A stretch of 64,000 bases of DNA from Endozoicomonas euniceicola (GTDB lineage: Bacteria; Pseudomonadota; Gammaproteobacteria; Pseudomonadales; Endozoicomonadaceae). Location of the stretch: the NCBI RefSeq assembly GCF_025562755.1, contig NZ_CP103300.1, positions 744,001-808,000 on the forward strand. The letters are read 5' to 3'. Shown here piece by piece: positions 46,615 to 57,316 of the stretch (positions are counted from its first letter, which is position 1; each line of letters starts with the position of its first letter). The notes beneath the pieces were generated by a model. It ran no database searches. It worked only from the letters and a program-made list of their open reading frames with translations, and was not told the DNA's origin. Made by a program: the position numbers and the translations under genes.

Positions 46615-49449
46615 ATAAAAACAATTAAGCTGATCGTCATTGATCAGTTGCTTTTATTGTTTGCCGTGGCATTTTTTTTACCGATGACTGGATACGGAAG
46701 TGCTTTTTTTATCCTGCCAGAATGGATGTGGCGGGACAGTCCCTCAAATAAGGCGACAGTTAAAATCAGTCAGATAGTGCTTGCCAATGATGCGCCTTCT
46801 CTTCTTTTTTCTTATGAAATCAACAGGACCTCCAGTGATTTTGTTCAGCCAGAAAAAAACCAGGTTTATACCCGCTGGGATGGTTGTAAAAACGACAGCT
46901 TGCGTATTTGTTTCCGAAGAGCGGCAAAAGTCTTTGAAGGGGGCGACTCCTATCCTCCCACGATTTCAGGCTCGACAGAGCTTAATGTAGAAATGGGTGA
47001 GGTCACGCCAGACGAAGGCGGCTGGCAGTCGATGGCCAGTGTCCGTTTAACGGGAAAAGGCTCGGGCTGGCTGGCGATTGCAGGGGATGATGGCTGGCGG
47101 ATTGCACCGGATTGCAGCGGTATTGACTCAGATGATTCCAGCGTACTGAAAAGGTCTGAAAAGCCGTCAGTCGATCTTGTTGTCCCGACAGCGTTGGTTC
47201 TGGAAAAGGGTAATAATGCAGAAGATCATGGCTCGCCCTATTCCCGCCGCTCATTGCCGGACATATCTGACATCACTAAACAAAATAATCTGCCCGGTGA
47301 TCGTGATGATCTGCTCACCGGTTCTTCTGGTGGCGGCAGCTTCGATGACCACGATGACTCATTTAAAAGGCGACCCGGAGGGAATGACCGCCGCCCTTTA
47401 TTTTTCTTTGAAGTGATGAGCAGAATGCTTGGGGTGGCTGTCAGTGTTTTTGGTACAGCAGGTCAGCCCGGGGAGGTTAAAAAACTGGTTTTAAGACCTC
47501 AAATCATTCTGGTGATCTGGCGTGGTTGGGAGCGACGGGAGATTCCTGTTACATCGCAAATGTGGTGTTCAATAAAGCGGGCAGGGCTTGATCGGGATCC
47601 GGGACTGTTTCTCGCTTTGGCTGAAAGCGATCCGGATAAATTGAAAGAAACGCTTGAAAACTATTCGAAAAAGCACTCGCCCCTTGCCGACGTCCTTAGC
47701 TATCACTGTGAAGATCTCAACCTGAACCCAAAAGCGGGTAATGCCCGATTACTTAGCGTATCGGTTTTTCCGGGCTCTTGCCCTTCGGGAGTGGGATGCT
47801 CCGGAGGAGAGAAAGAAGCAAACGGAGCAATGAATGACCTGCCCCGGAATAATCCAGATGGCTATGCCCATAACAACCATGGTCAGCCGGTTAAAAGTTT
47901 TGGTAACAACGGGGGAGGAGGAGACGGTTCCGGGAATCCGGAAATCAACTCATGTACACTCTGCGGGAATGCACAGGTAAACTCCAATGGTTTATGCACA
48001 AACTGCCTCATGGCTAAACAGGAGGTGGCTAAAGAGAAGCCATCAACCCACCTGTCTTTACCTGCGACGCAGGAAGATAAAGGAAATAACCTGCTTACAG
48101 CACTTATTACTGGAATTACCTGGTTTTTTGGCAGGGTAACAAACCTGTCTGCCAACCAGGCAGAAGAAAAGACTGTGGAGGACGCTTCGGTTAATCCCCT
48201 GAAAAAGGTATTGACTTTGCAGACTCTACCACCTGAGATCTTGTTTGAAATAGCTAAGGGCTTGTCATGGCGTGATGTTAATCGCTGGAGTTTAGCAGCT
48301 AAGCGTTTTTTCGAAGTTTTCTACACATTCAACATAAAAGAAAAACTGACAAAACTATCCCATCAATATTATGGCTCTGCTGCGAAAGCGTATAGGAAAA
48401 TGATAAAAAACATGGACATACCTGCTGTTCCAAACAGTGAAATTGATGACCCTTTGTTACGGCTTGCTTATCAAAGATACAAAAGCAATAAATACCTGAC
48501 TTCTCTGGGAAGTAGTACTCAGCAGCAATGCGTGGCGACGCTGGAAGGGCATACCGAGGAGGTGCGCTCAGTCACGCCACTGGCCGATGGGCGGCTGGCT
48601 TCCGCCTCTGCTGACGGGACCGTAAAGGTGTGGGATCTGAGCAAGCCCGACGGGAAGCAATGCGTGGTAACGCTGAAAGGGCATAACAACTGGGTGAAAT
48701 CAGTCACGCTACTGGCCGATGGGCGGCTGGCTTCCGGCTCTAATGACATGACCGTAAAGGTGTGGGATCTAAGCAAGCCCGCCGGGGAGCAATGTGTGAT
48801 GACGCTGAATGAGCATACCGACTGGGTGACCTCAGTCACGCCATTGGCCGATGGGCGGCTGGCTTCCGGCTCTTGGGACAAGACCATAAAGGTGTGGGAG
48901 CTGAGCAAGCCCGACGGGGAGCAATGCGTGGCGACGCTGAAGGGGCATGCCTACTGGGTGAAATCAGTCACGTCATTGCCCGATGGTCAGCTGGCTTTCG
49001 GCTCTGCTGACGGGACCATAAAGGTGTGGGATCTGAAAAAAAAGCCCGACAGGGTGCAATGCGTGGCGAAGCTGAACCACTGGATTTACTCAGTCACGTT
49101 ATTGGCCGATGAGCGGCTGGCTTCCGGCTCTGATGACGGGATCGTAAGGGTATGGGATCGAAGTAAGCCCGCCGGAGAGCAATGCGTGGTGACACTGGAA
49201 GGGCATATCGGCACGGTTAACTCAGTCACGCCATTGACCGATGGACGGCTGGCTTCCGCTTCTTCGGACAATACCGTAAGGGTGTGGGATCTGAGCAAAC
49301 CCGACGGGGAGCAATGCGTGGCGACGCTTAAGGGGCATACCGACTGGGTGAAATCAGTCACGCCATTGGCCGATGGGCGGCTGGCTTCCGCCTCTGATGA
49401 CAAGACCATAAAGGTGTGGGTTCTGAGCAAAAATTCTGAAACGAAGTAA
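46615..49449 (+). CDS. Copy 15: F-box/WD40 protein with ATA at start position
   Basis: 944 residues from the ATA homologous to the family ATG (46615). The nearest conventional in-phase starts are TTG and GTG codons inside the leader (GTG at 46510 gives 979 residues). The seven-T run in this leader blocks the longer GTG frame that is open in copies 14 and 17. The N-terminal allele is that of copies 14 and 17 (IVIDQLLLLF, NKATVKIS) with private changes GGDSYPP and LKRSEK. The F-box region is a hybrid (KKVLTLQTLPPEILFEIAKGL, DVNRWSLAAKRFF), and all seven blades match copy 12. Confidence 0.82.
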   Translation: MKTIKLIVIDQLLLLFAVAFFLPMTGYGSAFFILPEWMWRDSPSNKATVKISQIVLANDAPSLLFSYEINRTSSDFVQPEKNQVYTRWDGCKNDSLRICFRRAAKVFEGGDSYPPTISGSTELNVEMGEVTPDEGGWQSMASVRLTGKGSGWLAIAGDDGWRIAPDCSGIDSDDSSVLKRSEKPSVDLVVPTALVLEKGNNAEDHGSPYSRRSLPDISDITKQNNLPGDRDDLLTGSSGGGSFDDHDDSFKRRPGGNDRRPLFFFEVMSRMLGVAVSVFGTAGQPGEVKKLVLRPQIILVIWRGWERREIPVTSQMWCSIKRAGLDRDPGLFLALAESDPDKLKETLENYSKKHSPLADVLSYHCEDLNLNPKAGNARLLSVSVFPGSCPSGVGCSGGEKEANGAMNDLPRNNPDGYAHNNHGQPVKSFGNNGGGGDGSGNPEINSCTLCGNAQVNSNGLCTNCLMAKQEVAKEKPSTHLSLPATQEDKGNNLLTALITGITWFFGRVTNLSANQAEEKTVEDASVNPLKKVLTLQTLPPEILFEIAKGLSWRDVNRWSLAAKRFFEVFYTFNIKEKLTKLSHQYYGSAAKAYRKMIKNMDIPAVPNSEIDDPLLRLAYQRYKSNKYLTSLGSSTQQQCVATLEGHTEEVRSVTPLADGRLASASADGTVKVWDLSKPDGKQCVVTLKGHNNWVKSVTLLADGRLASGSNDMTVKVWDLSKPAGEQCVMTLNEHTDWVTSVTPLADGRLASGSWDKTIKVWELSKPDGEQCVATLKGHAYWVKSVTSLPDGQLAFGSADGTIKVWDLKKKPDRVQCVAKLNHWIYSVTLLADERLASGSDDGIVRVWDRSKPAGEQCVVTLEGHIGTVNSVTPLTDGRLASASSDNTVRVWDLSKPDGEQCVATLKGHTDWVKSVTPLADGRLASASDDKTIKVWVLSKNSETK

Positions 49450-49567
49450 ACATATTGGTTAATGGGGAAAATATATCGATTAATAATGTAAAAAAATACC
49501 TGCTCCTCCGCCATTCCCGCACAGGAGGCTGTCGCAAAAGGAAATGACGGAGGGATATTTTTATCTG

Positions 49568-49846
49568 CTACTTCCTTAAGTGCTCATTCATAGTGAAGCT
49601 GATTTTATCATCACTGACGATGGCCCTGATCGTATCGCCCGGCGCATATCGACCAGAGAGAATCGCTTCAGCCAGTGGGTTCTCCAAATTGCGCTGAATA
49701 GCCCGCTTCAGTGGACGAGCGCCGTATACCGGATCAAACCCGACCTGGGCCAGTTTTTTCATGACTTCATCCTGACCAATCACCCGGTCATGCCTGACCG
49801 GTTGGAAAGCGTGCACTGAAAATTCTGCTAGTTTAAATAAAACCAT
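49568..49846 (-). pseudogene. clpB: ClpB C-terminal fragment, third copy
   Basis: Same translation as the fragments at 36586 and 39905. It lies before copy 16 and corresponds to the fragment at 39905 across the 9,663-bp duplication. All three end at the same stop and the same bordering sequence, so capture happened once. Confidence 0.85.
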
Positions 49847-49933
49847 TATGGCCGCAGCGCTTTGATGTGTTTTTTGCGGTAACTGTCAGCTCAAACCTGA
49901 ACTCCTATTCCTGATTCTCGGTTTTGTACCATT

Positions 49934-52813
49934 ATGAAAACAATTAAGCTGCTCGTTATTAATCAGCTGCTTTTATTGCTTGCCGTGGCATTTTTTTTAC
50001 CGATGACTGGATACGGAAGTGCTTTTTTTATCCTGCCAGGATGGATGGGATACGGAAGTGCTTTTTCCATCCTGCCAGAATGGATGTGGCGGGACAGTCC
50101 CTCAAATAAGGCGGCAGTTAAAATCAGTCAGATAGTGCTTGCCAATGATGCGCCTTCTCTTCTTTTTTCTTATGAAATCAACAAGACCTCCAGTGATTTT
50201 GTTCAGCCAGAAAAAAACCAGGTTTATACCCGCTGGGATGGTTGTAAAAACGACAGCTTGCGTATTTGTTTCCGAAGAGCGGCTAAAGTCTTTGAAGGGG
50301 GCTACTCCTATCCTCCCACGATTTCAGGCTCGACAGAGCTTAATGTAGAAATGGGTGAGGTCACGCCAGACGAAGGCGGCTGGCAGTCGATGGCCAGTGT
50401 CCGTTTAACGGGAAAAGGCTCGGGCTGGCTGGCGATTGCAGGGGATGATGACTGGCGGATTGCACCGGATTGCAGCGGTATTGACTCAGATGATTCCAGC
50501 GTACTGAACAGGTCTGAAAAGCCGTCAGTCGATCTTGTTGTCCCGACAGCGTTGGTTCTGGAAAAGGGTAATAATGCAGAAGATCATGGCTCGCCCTATT
50601 CCCGCCGCTCATTGCCGGACATATCTGACATCACTAAAAAAAATAATCTGCCCGGTGATCGTGATGATCTGCTCACCGGTTCTTCTGGTGGCGGCAGCTT
50701 CGATGACCACGATGACTCATTTAAAAGGAGACCCGGAGGGAATGACCGCCGCCCTTTATTTTTCTTTGAAGTGATGAGCAGAATGCTTGGGGCGGCTGTC
50801 AGTGTTTTCGGTACAGCTGGTCAGCCCGGGGAGGTTAAAAAACTGGTTTTAAGACCTCAAATTATTCTGGTGATCTGGCGGGGTTGGGAGCGACAGGAGA
50901 TTCCTGTTACATCGCAAATGTGGGGTTCAATAAAGCGGGCAGGGCTTGATCGGGATCCGGGACTGTTTCTCGCTTTGGCTGAAAGCGATCCGGATAAATT
51001 GAAAGAAACGCTTGAAAACTATTCGAAAAAGCACTCGCCCCTTGCCGACGTCCTTAGCTATCACTGTGAAGATCTCAACCTGAACCCAAAAGCGGGTAAT
51101 GCCCGATTACTTAGCGTATCGGTTTTTCCGGGCTCTTGCCCTTCGGGAGTGGGATGCTCCGGAGGAGAGAAAGAAGCAAACGGAGCAATGAATGACCTGC
51201 CCCGGAATAATCCAGATGGCTATGCCCATAACAACCATGGTCAGCCGGTTAAAAGTTTTGGTAACAACGGGGGAGGAGGAGACGGTTCCGGGAATCCGGA
51301 AATCAACTCATGTACACTCTGCGGGAATGCACAGGTAAACTCCAATGGTTTATGCACAAACTGCCTCATGGCTAAACAGGAGGCGGCTGAAGAGAAGCCA
51401 TCAACCCACCTGTCTTTACCTGCGGCGCAGGAAGATAAAGGAAATAACCTGCTTACAGCGCTTATTAATGGAATTACCTGGTTTTTTGGCAGGGCAACAA
51501 ACCCGTCTGCCAACCAGGCAGAAGAAAAGACTGCGGAGGACGTTTCGGTTAATACCCTGAAAGAGGTATCGACTTTGCAGACTCTACCACCTGAGATCTT
51601 GTTTGAAATAGCTAAGGGCTTGTCCTGGCGTGATGTTAACAACTGGAGTTTAGCAGCTAAGCGTTTTTTCGAAGTTTTCTACACATTCAACATAAAAGAA
51701 AAACTGACAAAACTATCCCATCAATATTATGGCTCTGCTGCGAAAGCGTATAGGAAAATGATAAAAAACATGGACATACCTGCTGTTCCAAACAGTGAAA
51801 TTGATGACCCTTTGTTACGGCTTGCTTATCGTAGAACCGCAAGCAATAAATACCTGACTTCTCTGGGAAATAGTACTGAGCAGCAATGCGTGGCGACGCT
51901 GAAAGGACATACCCACACGGCGACCTCAGTCACGTCACTGGCCGATGGACGGCTGGCTTCCGCCTCTGATGACTGCACCGTAAAGGTGTGGGATCTGAGC
52001 AAGCCCCCCGGGAAGGAATGCGTGGTGACGCTGAAGGGGCATACCCACGATGTGATCTCAGTCACACCACTGGCCGATGGCCGGCTGGCTTCCGCATCTG
52101 CTGACAATACCGTAAAGGTGTGGGATCTGAGCAAGCCCGACGGGCAGCAATGCGTGGCGACGCTGGAAGGGCATACCTTCTGGGTGGCCTCAGTCACGCC
52201 ATTGGCCGATGGGCGGCTGGCTTCCGCTTCTTGGGACAATACCGTAAGGGTGTGGGATCTTAGCAAGCCCCCCGGGAAAGAATGCGTGGCGACACTGTAT
52301 GGGCATACCTACATTGTGAGCTCAGTCACGGCATTAGCCGATGGGCGGCTGGCTTCCGGCTCTTTAGACGAGACCGTAAAGGTGTGGGATCTGAGCAAAA
52401 CCGACAGGCCGCAATGCGTGGTGACGCTGAAATGGCATACCAACAGTGTGATCTCAGTCACGCCATTGGCCGATGGGCGGCTGGCTTCCGCATCTGCTGA
52501 CAATACCGTAAAGGTGTGGGGTCAGAGCAAGATCAACGGGGAGCAATTCGTGGTGACGCTGGAGGGGCATAACGAGGTGGTTTACTCAGTCACGCAATTG
52601 GCCGATGGGCGGCTAGCTTCCGCCTCTCAGGACGAAACCGTAAAGGTGTGGGATCTAAGCAAGCGCAACGGGAAGCAATGCGTGGTGACGCTGGAAGGGC
52701 ATACCGACTGGGTGAAATCAGTTACGCCATTGGCCGATGGGCGGCTGGCTTCCGCCTCTAGGGACAAGACCATAAAGGTGTGGGTTCTGAGCAAGGGTTC
52801 TGAAACGAAGTAA
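49934..52813 (+). CDS. Copy 16: F-box/WD40 secreted protein, duplicate of copy 13
   Basis: 959 residues. It has the same propeller, F-box and 39-bp post-signal duplication as copy 13. Its first 250 codons instead carry copy 12-like markers (FEGGYSYPP, QSMASV, DDDWRIAPDC, DITKKNN), while its middle part (CPSGVG preceded by PGS, not PGF) follows the copy 15 and 17 pattern. It is the clearest example of conversion tracts overlying the large duplication. Blade 5 lacks WD in the same way as in copy 13. Confidence 0.92.
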   Translation: MKTIKLLVINQLLLLLAVAFFLPMTGYGSAFFILPGWMGYGSAFSILPEWMWRDSPSNKAAVKISQIVLANDAPSLLFSYEINKTSSDFVQPEKNQVYTRWDGCKNDSLRICFRRAAKVFEGGYSYPPTISGSTELNVEMGEVTPDEGGWQSMASVRLTGKGSGWLAIAGDDDWRIAPDCSGIDSDDSSVLNRSEKPSVDLVVPTALVLEKGNNAEDHGSPYSRRSLPDISDITKKNNLPGDRDDLLTGSSGGGSFDDHDDSFKRRPGGNDRRPLFFFEVMSRMLGAAVSVFGTAGQPGEVKKLVLRPQIILVIWRGWERQEIPVTSQMWGSIKRAGLDRDPGLFLALAESDPDKLKETLENYSKKHSPLADVLSYHCEDLNLNPKAGNARLLSVSVFPGSCPSGVGCSGGEKEANGAMNDLPRNNPDGYAHNNHGQPVKSFGNNGGGGDGSGNPEINSCTLCGNAQVNSNGLCTNCLMAKQEAAEEKPSTHLSLPAAQEDKGNNLLTALINGITWFFGRATNPSANQAEEKTAEDVSVNTLKEVSTLQTLPPEILFEIAKGLSWRDVNNWSLAAKRFFEVFYTFNIKEKLTKLSHQYYGSAAKAYRKMIKNMDIPAVPNSEIDDPLLRLAYRRTASNKYLTSLGNSTEQQCVATLKGHTHTATSVTSLADGRLASASDDCTVKVWDLSKPPGKECVVTLKGHTHDVISVTPLADGRLASASADNTVKVWDLSKPDGQQCVATLEGHTFWVASVTPLADGRLASASWDNTVRVWDLSKPPGKECVATLYGHTYIVSSVTALADGRLASGSLDETVKVWDLSKTDRPQCVVTLKWHTNSVISVTPLADGRLASASADNTVKVWGQSKINGEQFVVTLEGHNEVVYSVTQLADGRLASASQDETVKVWDLSKRNGKQCVVTLEGHTDWVKSVTPLADGRLASASRDKTIKVWVLSKGSETK

Positions 52814-53065
52814 ACATATTGGTTAATGAAGAAAATATAATGTAAAAAACACCCGTGGTGCCTGAGCTAAAAATCGCCGCACGGCGGGCCTGCCCTAATG
52901 CTACTAAGATAACCAGAGGGCGGCCTGGTGAGAAAAGAGTGGGAAAAAAGCTTTTTTGCCGTGAACCGGTTCAGGATAAGCGGTCTGTGTCGTCGAACAG
53001 TTTGGCCGCTTTCTTCATTGGATCTATCTTTGACCGCTACTCCTAACTCAAGGTTTTGTGTCCTT

Positions 53066-55834
53066 ATAAAAACAATTAAGCTGATCGTCATTGATCAGTT
53101 GCTTTTATTGTTTGCCGTGGCATTTTTTTTACCGATGACTGGATACGGAAGTGCTTTTTTTATCCTGCCAGAATGGATGTGGCGGGACAGTCCCTCAAAT
53201 AAGGCGACAGTTAAAATCAGTCAGATAGTGCTTGCCAATGATGCGCCTTCTCTTCTTTTTTCTTATGAAATCAACAGGACCTCCAGTGATTTTGTTCAGC
53301 CAGAAAAAAACCAGGTTTATACCCGCTGGGATGGTTGTAAAAACGACAGCTTGCGTATTTGTTTCCGAAGAGCGGCTAAAGTCTTTGAAGGGGGCTATTC
53401 CTATCCTCCCACGATTTCAGGCTCGACAGAGCTTAATGTAGAAATGGGTGAGGTCACGCCAGACGAAGGCGGCTGGCAGTCGGTGGCCAGTGTCCGTTTA
53501 TCGGGAAAAGGCTCGGGCTGGCTGGTGATTGCAGGGGATGATGGCTGGCGGATTGCACCGGATTGCAGCGGTATTGACTCAGATGATTCCAGCGTACTGA
53601 ACAGGTCTGAAAAGCCGTCAGTCGATCTTGTTGTCCCGACAGCGTTGGTTCTGGAAAAGGGTAATAATGCAGAAGATCATGGCTCGCCCTATTCCCGCCG
53701 CTCATTGCCGGACATATCTGACATCACTAAACAAAATAATCTGCCCGGTGATCGTGATGATCTGCTCACCGGTTCTTCTGGTGGCGGCAGCTTCGATGAC
53801 CACGATGACTCATTTAAAAGGAGACCCGGAGGGAATGACCGCCGCCCTTTATTTTTCTTTGAAGTGATGAGCAGAATGCTTGGGGCGGCTGTCAGTGTTT
53901 TCGGTACAGCTGGTCAGCCCGGGGAGGTTAAAAAACTGGTTTTAAGACCTCAAATTATTCTGGTGATCTGGCGGGGTTGGGAGCGACGGGAGATTCCTGT
54001 TACATCGCAAATGTGGTGTTCAATAAAGCGGGCAGGGCTTGATCGGGATCCGGGACTGTTTCTCGCTTTGGCTGAAAGCGATCCGGATAAATTGAAAGAA
54101 ACGCTTGAAAACTATTCGAAAAAGCACTCGCCCCTTGCCGACGTCCTTAGCTATCACTGTGAAGATCTCAACCTGAACCCAAAAGCGGGTAATGCCCGAT
54201 TACTTAGCGTATCGGTTTTTCCGGGCTCTTGCCCTTCGGGAGTGGGATGCTCCGGAGGAGAGAAAGAAGCAAACGGAGCAATGAATGACCTGCCCCGGAA
54301 TAATCCAGATGGCTATGCCCATAACAACCATGGTCAGCCGGTTAAAAGTTTTGGTAACAACGGGGGAGGAGGAGACGGTTCCGGAAATCCGGAAATCAAC
54401 TCATGTACACTCTGCGGGAATGCACAGGTAAACTCCAATGGTTTATGCACAAACTGCCTCATGGCTAAACAGAAGGTGGCTAAAGAGAAGCCATCAACCC
54501 ACCTTACTGGAATTACCTGGTTTTTTGGCAGGGCAACAAATCCGTCTGCCAACCAGGCAGAAGAAAAGACTGCGGAGGACGTTTCGGTTAATCCCCTGAA
54601 AGAGGTATCGACTTTGCAGACTCTACCACCTGAGATCTTGTTTGAAATAGCTAAGGGCTTGTCATGGCGTGATGTTAATCGCTGGAGTTTAACAGCTAAG
54701 CATTTTTTCACGGTTTTCAACAAAAAAGAAAAACTGAAAAAACTATCCTGTCACTATTATGGCTCTGCTGAGGAAGCGTATAGAGAAATAATAAAAAACA
54801 TGGACGTACCTGCTGTTCCAAACAGTGAAATTGCTGACCCTTTGTTACGGCTTGCTTATCGTAGAATCGCAAGCAATAAATACCTGACTTCTCTGGGAAG
54901 TAGTACTCAGCAGCAATGCGTGGCGACGCTGGAAGGGCATACCGACGCGGTGACCTCAGTCACGCCACTGGCCGATGGGCGGCTGGCTTCCGCCTCTGCT
55001 GACGGGATCGTAAAGGCGTGGGATCTGAGCAAGCCCGACAGGAAGCAATGCGTGGCGACGCTGAAGGGGCATACCCTCGATGTGATCTCAGTCACGCCAC
55101 TGGCCGATGGGCGGCTGGCTTCCGCCTCTGCTGACGGGATCGTAAAGGTGTGGGATCTGAGCAAGCCCGACGGGAAGCAATGCGTGGCGACGCTGAAGGG
55201 GCATACATTCTGTGTGATCTCAGTCACGCAATTGGCCGATGGGCGGCTGGCTTCCGCCTCTGCTGACTGCACCGTAAGGGTGTGGGATCTAAGCAAGCCC
55301 CCCGGGAAGGAATGCGAGGCGACGCTGAAAGGGCATACCAACGCGGTGATCTCAGTCACGCCACTGGCCGATGGGCGGCTGGCTTCCGCCTCTCATGACG
55401 GAACCGTAAAGGTGTGGGATCTGAAAAAGCTCGACGGGGTGCAACGCGTGGCGAAGCTGAACCACTGGATTCACTCAGTCACGTTATTGGCCGATAAGCG
55501 GCTGGCTTCCGGCTCTCATGACGGGATCGTAAGGGTATGGGATCTGAGTAAGCCCGCCGGAGCGCAATGCGTGGTGACACTGGAAGGGCATATCGACATG
55601 GTTAACTCAGTCACGCCATTGACCGATGGACGGCTGGCTTCCGGCTCTCAGGACAAAACCGTAAGGGTGTGGGATCTGGGCAAACCCGACGGGGAGCAAT
55701 GCGTGGCGACGCTGAAGGGGCATACCAACTGGGTGACCTCAGTCACGCCATTGGCCGGTGGGCGGCTGGCTTCCGCCTCTGTTGACAAGACCATAAAGGT
55801 GTGGGCTCTGAGCAAGGATTCTGAAACGAAGTAA
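53066..55834 (+). CDS. Copy 17: F-box/WD40 protein with ATA at start position and shortened linker
   Basis: 922 residues from the ATA homologous to the family ATG (53066); GTG at 52928 is an in-phase alternative as in copy 14. The first 240 codons match copy 14. The linker after the zinc ribbon lacks 16 residues (KPSTHLTGITWFFG), a deletion shared only with copy 18. The F-box and helical block are those of copies 2 and 7 (HFFTVFNKKEKLKKL). Seven blades resemble copies 2, 3 and 7, with FCVIS in blade 3, VKAWDL in blade 1 and LAGGRLAS in blade 7. Confidence 0.82.
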   Translation: MKTIKLIVIDQLLLLFAVAFFLPMTGYGSAFFILPEWMWRDSPSNKATVKISQIVLANDAPSLLFSYEINRTSSDFVQPEKNQVYTRWDGCKNDSLRICFRRAAKVFEGGYSYPPTISGSTELNVEMGEVTPDEGGWQSVASVRLSGKGSGWLVIAGDDGWRIAPDCSGIDSDDSSVLNRSEKPSVDLVVPTALVLEKGNNAEDHGSPYSRRSLPDISDITKQNNLPGDRDDLLTGSSGGGSFDDHDDSFKRRPGGNDRRPLFFFEVMSRMLGAAVSVFGTAGQPGEVKKLVLRPQIILVIWRGWERREIPVTSQMWCSIKRAGLDRDPGLFLALAESDPDKLKETLENYSKKHSPLADVLSYHCEDLNLNPKAGNARLLSVSVFPGSCPSGVGCSGGEKEANGAMNDLPRNNPDGYAHNNHGQPVKSFGNNGGGGDGSGNPEINSCTLCGNAQVNSNGLCTNCLMAKQKVAKEKPSTHLTGITWFFGRATNPSANQAEEKTAEDVSVNPLKEVSTLQTLPPEILFEIAKGLSWRDVNRWSLTAKHFFTVFNKKEKLKKLSCHYYGSAEEAYREIIKNMDVPAVPNSEIADPLLRLAYRRIASNKYLTSLGSSTQQQCVATLEGHTDAVTSVTPLADGRLASASADGIVKAWDLSKPDRKQCVATLKGHTLDVISVTPLADGRLASASADGIVKVWDLSKPDGKQCVATLKGHTFCVISVTQLADGRLASASADCTVRVWDLSKPPGKECEATLKGHTNAVISVTPLADGRLASASHDGTVKVWDLKKLDGVQRVAKLNHWIHSVTLLADKRLASGSHDGIVRVWDLSKPAGAQCVVTLEGHIDMVNSVTPLTDGRLASGSQDKTVRVWDLGKPDGEQCVATLKGHTNWVTSVTPLAGGRLASASVDKTIKVWALSKDSETK

Positions 55835-56077
55835 ACATATTGGTTAATGGGGAAAATATATCGATTAATAATGTAAAAAATACCAGTAGTGTCTGAGCTA
55901 AAAGTCGCCGCGCAGCGGCCTGTCCTGATGCTACTAAGATAGCCAGAGGGCGGTCTGGTGAGAAAAGAGTGGGAAAAAAGCTTTTTTTGCCGTAAACCGG
56001 TTCAGGATAAGCGGTCTGTGTCGTCGAACAGTTTGGCCGCTTTCTTCATTGGCTCTATCTTTGACCGCTACTCCTAA
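55835..56077 (+). repeat. Type A leader cut by ISAzo13-like insertion
   Basis: The spacer after copy 17 follows the type A sequence up to CTACTCCTAA, where the ISAzo13-like element starts. The rest of this leader (TAACTCAAGGTTTTGTG...) is found at 60504 before copy 18. So copies 17 and 18 were once directly adjacent. Confidence 0.88.
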
Positions 56078-56327
56078 GGGGAACAGCAATTAATAATTTA
56101 CCGGTTCCGGAACAATTGTCACATCCCATTTCTTTAACTCAGGGTGGCGAATGATGTGAGGCTGTATTTCAGCTAATTCCTGTTTACTCAGTCTCACCCC
56201 TTTTTGATATGGTTGATCAAGTAGCTTCACTATCGGGTTCATGCATTTCCATACCATTGTTTTTGTCCACTCCAAAACAGACGTTACTGTGTTCAGAAGG
56301 CTTCCATTCCAATGGTTCTCAAGATAA

Positions 56328-56463
56328 GGGGCGCAGCATTCAATAACTTACCGGGCTGTTGGCTTTTGGCTATTAGCTGCTCATACAGCCAACCGCCAAC
56401 AGCCAACAGCCAACAGCCAACAGCCAACAGCCAACAGCGGTATATTATTTTCTGCTGCTTCCC
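56328..56463. mobile_element. 136-bp MITE related to ISAzo13-like element
   Basis: Left end GGGGCGCAGCATTCAATAAC followed by TTACCGGG; right end, on the other strand, GGGAAGCAGCAGAAAATAAT followed by ATACCG. Both resemble the ends of the host ISAzo13-like element. TAA flanks both sides (56325-56327 and 56464-56466). It has no coding capacity and contains a 7-bp tandem repeat. It interrupts the transposase between ERGW and LENHW. Confidence 0.8.
56394..56438 (+). repeat. 7-bp tandem repeat (CAACAGC) about six units
   Basis: A perfect CCAACAG/CAACAGC run inside the MITE. The second MITE at 60185-60299 has the same surrounding sequence but only one unit before GGTATATT, so the run is an expansion specific to this copy. 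Confidence 0.93.
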
Positions 56464-57316
56464 TAAGACCAGCCTCGTTCAATCGGGTTGTACTTGCTGT
56501 GGTAGGGAGGGTAGTAAACCAGGCGTATTTTCAGCCCCACTTTTTTGGCAAACTCAACCATTCTGAAAAGAAACTGAGTTCGGTGGCTGTTACTTTCAGG
56601 TCCGTTGTCTGCGTAGATAACCAGCTCATCGACATACCTGTTAGCTTCCCTCACCTGCTCCCACCACTGTTCAATGGCATCGCAGATAAAATCACTGGTT
56701 TTGTAAGAGTTACCGTAAAAGACATACAGTTGATCATCTTCCAGATTGAGTATCCCAAATGGGATCATTTTTTCTTTGGTGGCCATATCATGATCCAGTG
56801 CTTTGACCGCTTCAGTTCCTCTTGCTTTACCACCTCTGGAAAAATTTCCAAGGTTAACCGTTGCTTTGCAATCAATGCTGATCTGAAGACTCTGCTTTCT
56901 CTGGCTTGCGGTGCTTTTTACTTGTTTGACGTTTTCAAAGATGGCATCGGTTTCCGGGATTTTTTTTCCGGCGTGGTCTTCTGTACCTTGTGAAGTTTAT
57001 AGCCCATACGGTTCAACATGTTGCAGAAAGTACGCTCTTTGGGAAGTTGCTCTTCCTGCCACCCTTTTTCATCAATCAGTTTTTTCCGAACAGCACTGGC
57101 TGTTATGCGAGCATAGGAGAACGTATTTCTGAGCTGCGGGTCAGCCTGACTTTCAGGGTCAACCAGGCTTCGGATGTCTTGTTCCAGTTGAGGGTTTGCT
57201 ACTTCTGCTTTTGGCTTGCCCTGTGATGCGTAATTTCCATAACAAACAAGTCCTGTTCGTTTTTCATGCATCCCGAGTTCAACGGTATGACGGCCAAAAT
57301 TGAACTCGGTTTCAGC

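Larger units (their letters stand above)
38625..53790 (+). repeat. 9,663-bp segmental tandem duplication (copies 12-14 and 15-17)
   Basis: Sequence from about 38,625 (F-box of copy 12) to about 44,130 (middle of copy 14) recurs at 48,288 to 53,790. Matching landmarks at +9,663 include the ends of copies 12/15 (39786/49449), the ClpB fragments (39905/49568), and the starts and ends of copies 13/16 (40271/49934 and 43150/52813). The 5' half of copy 16 departs from copy 13 and instead matches copy 12 (DDDWR, DITKKNN), so conversion has acted since. The breakpoints lie inside paralogous genes, as expected for unequal crossing-over. Confidence 0.88.
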
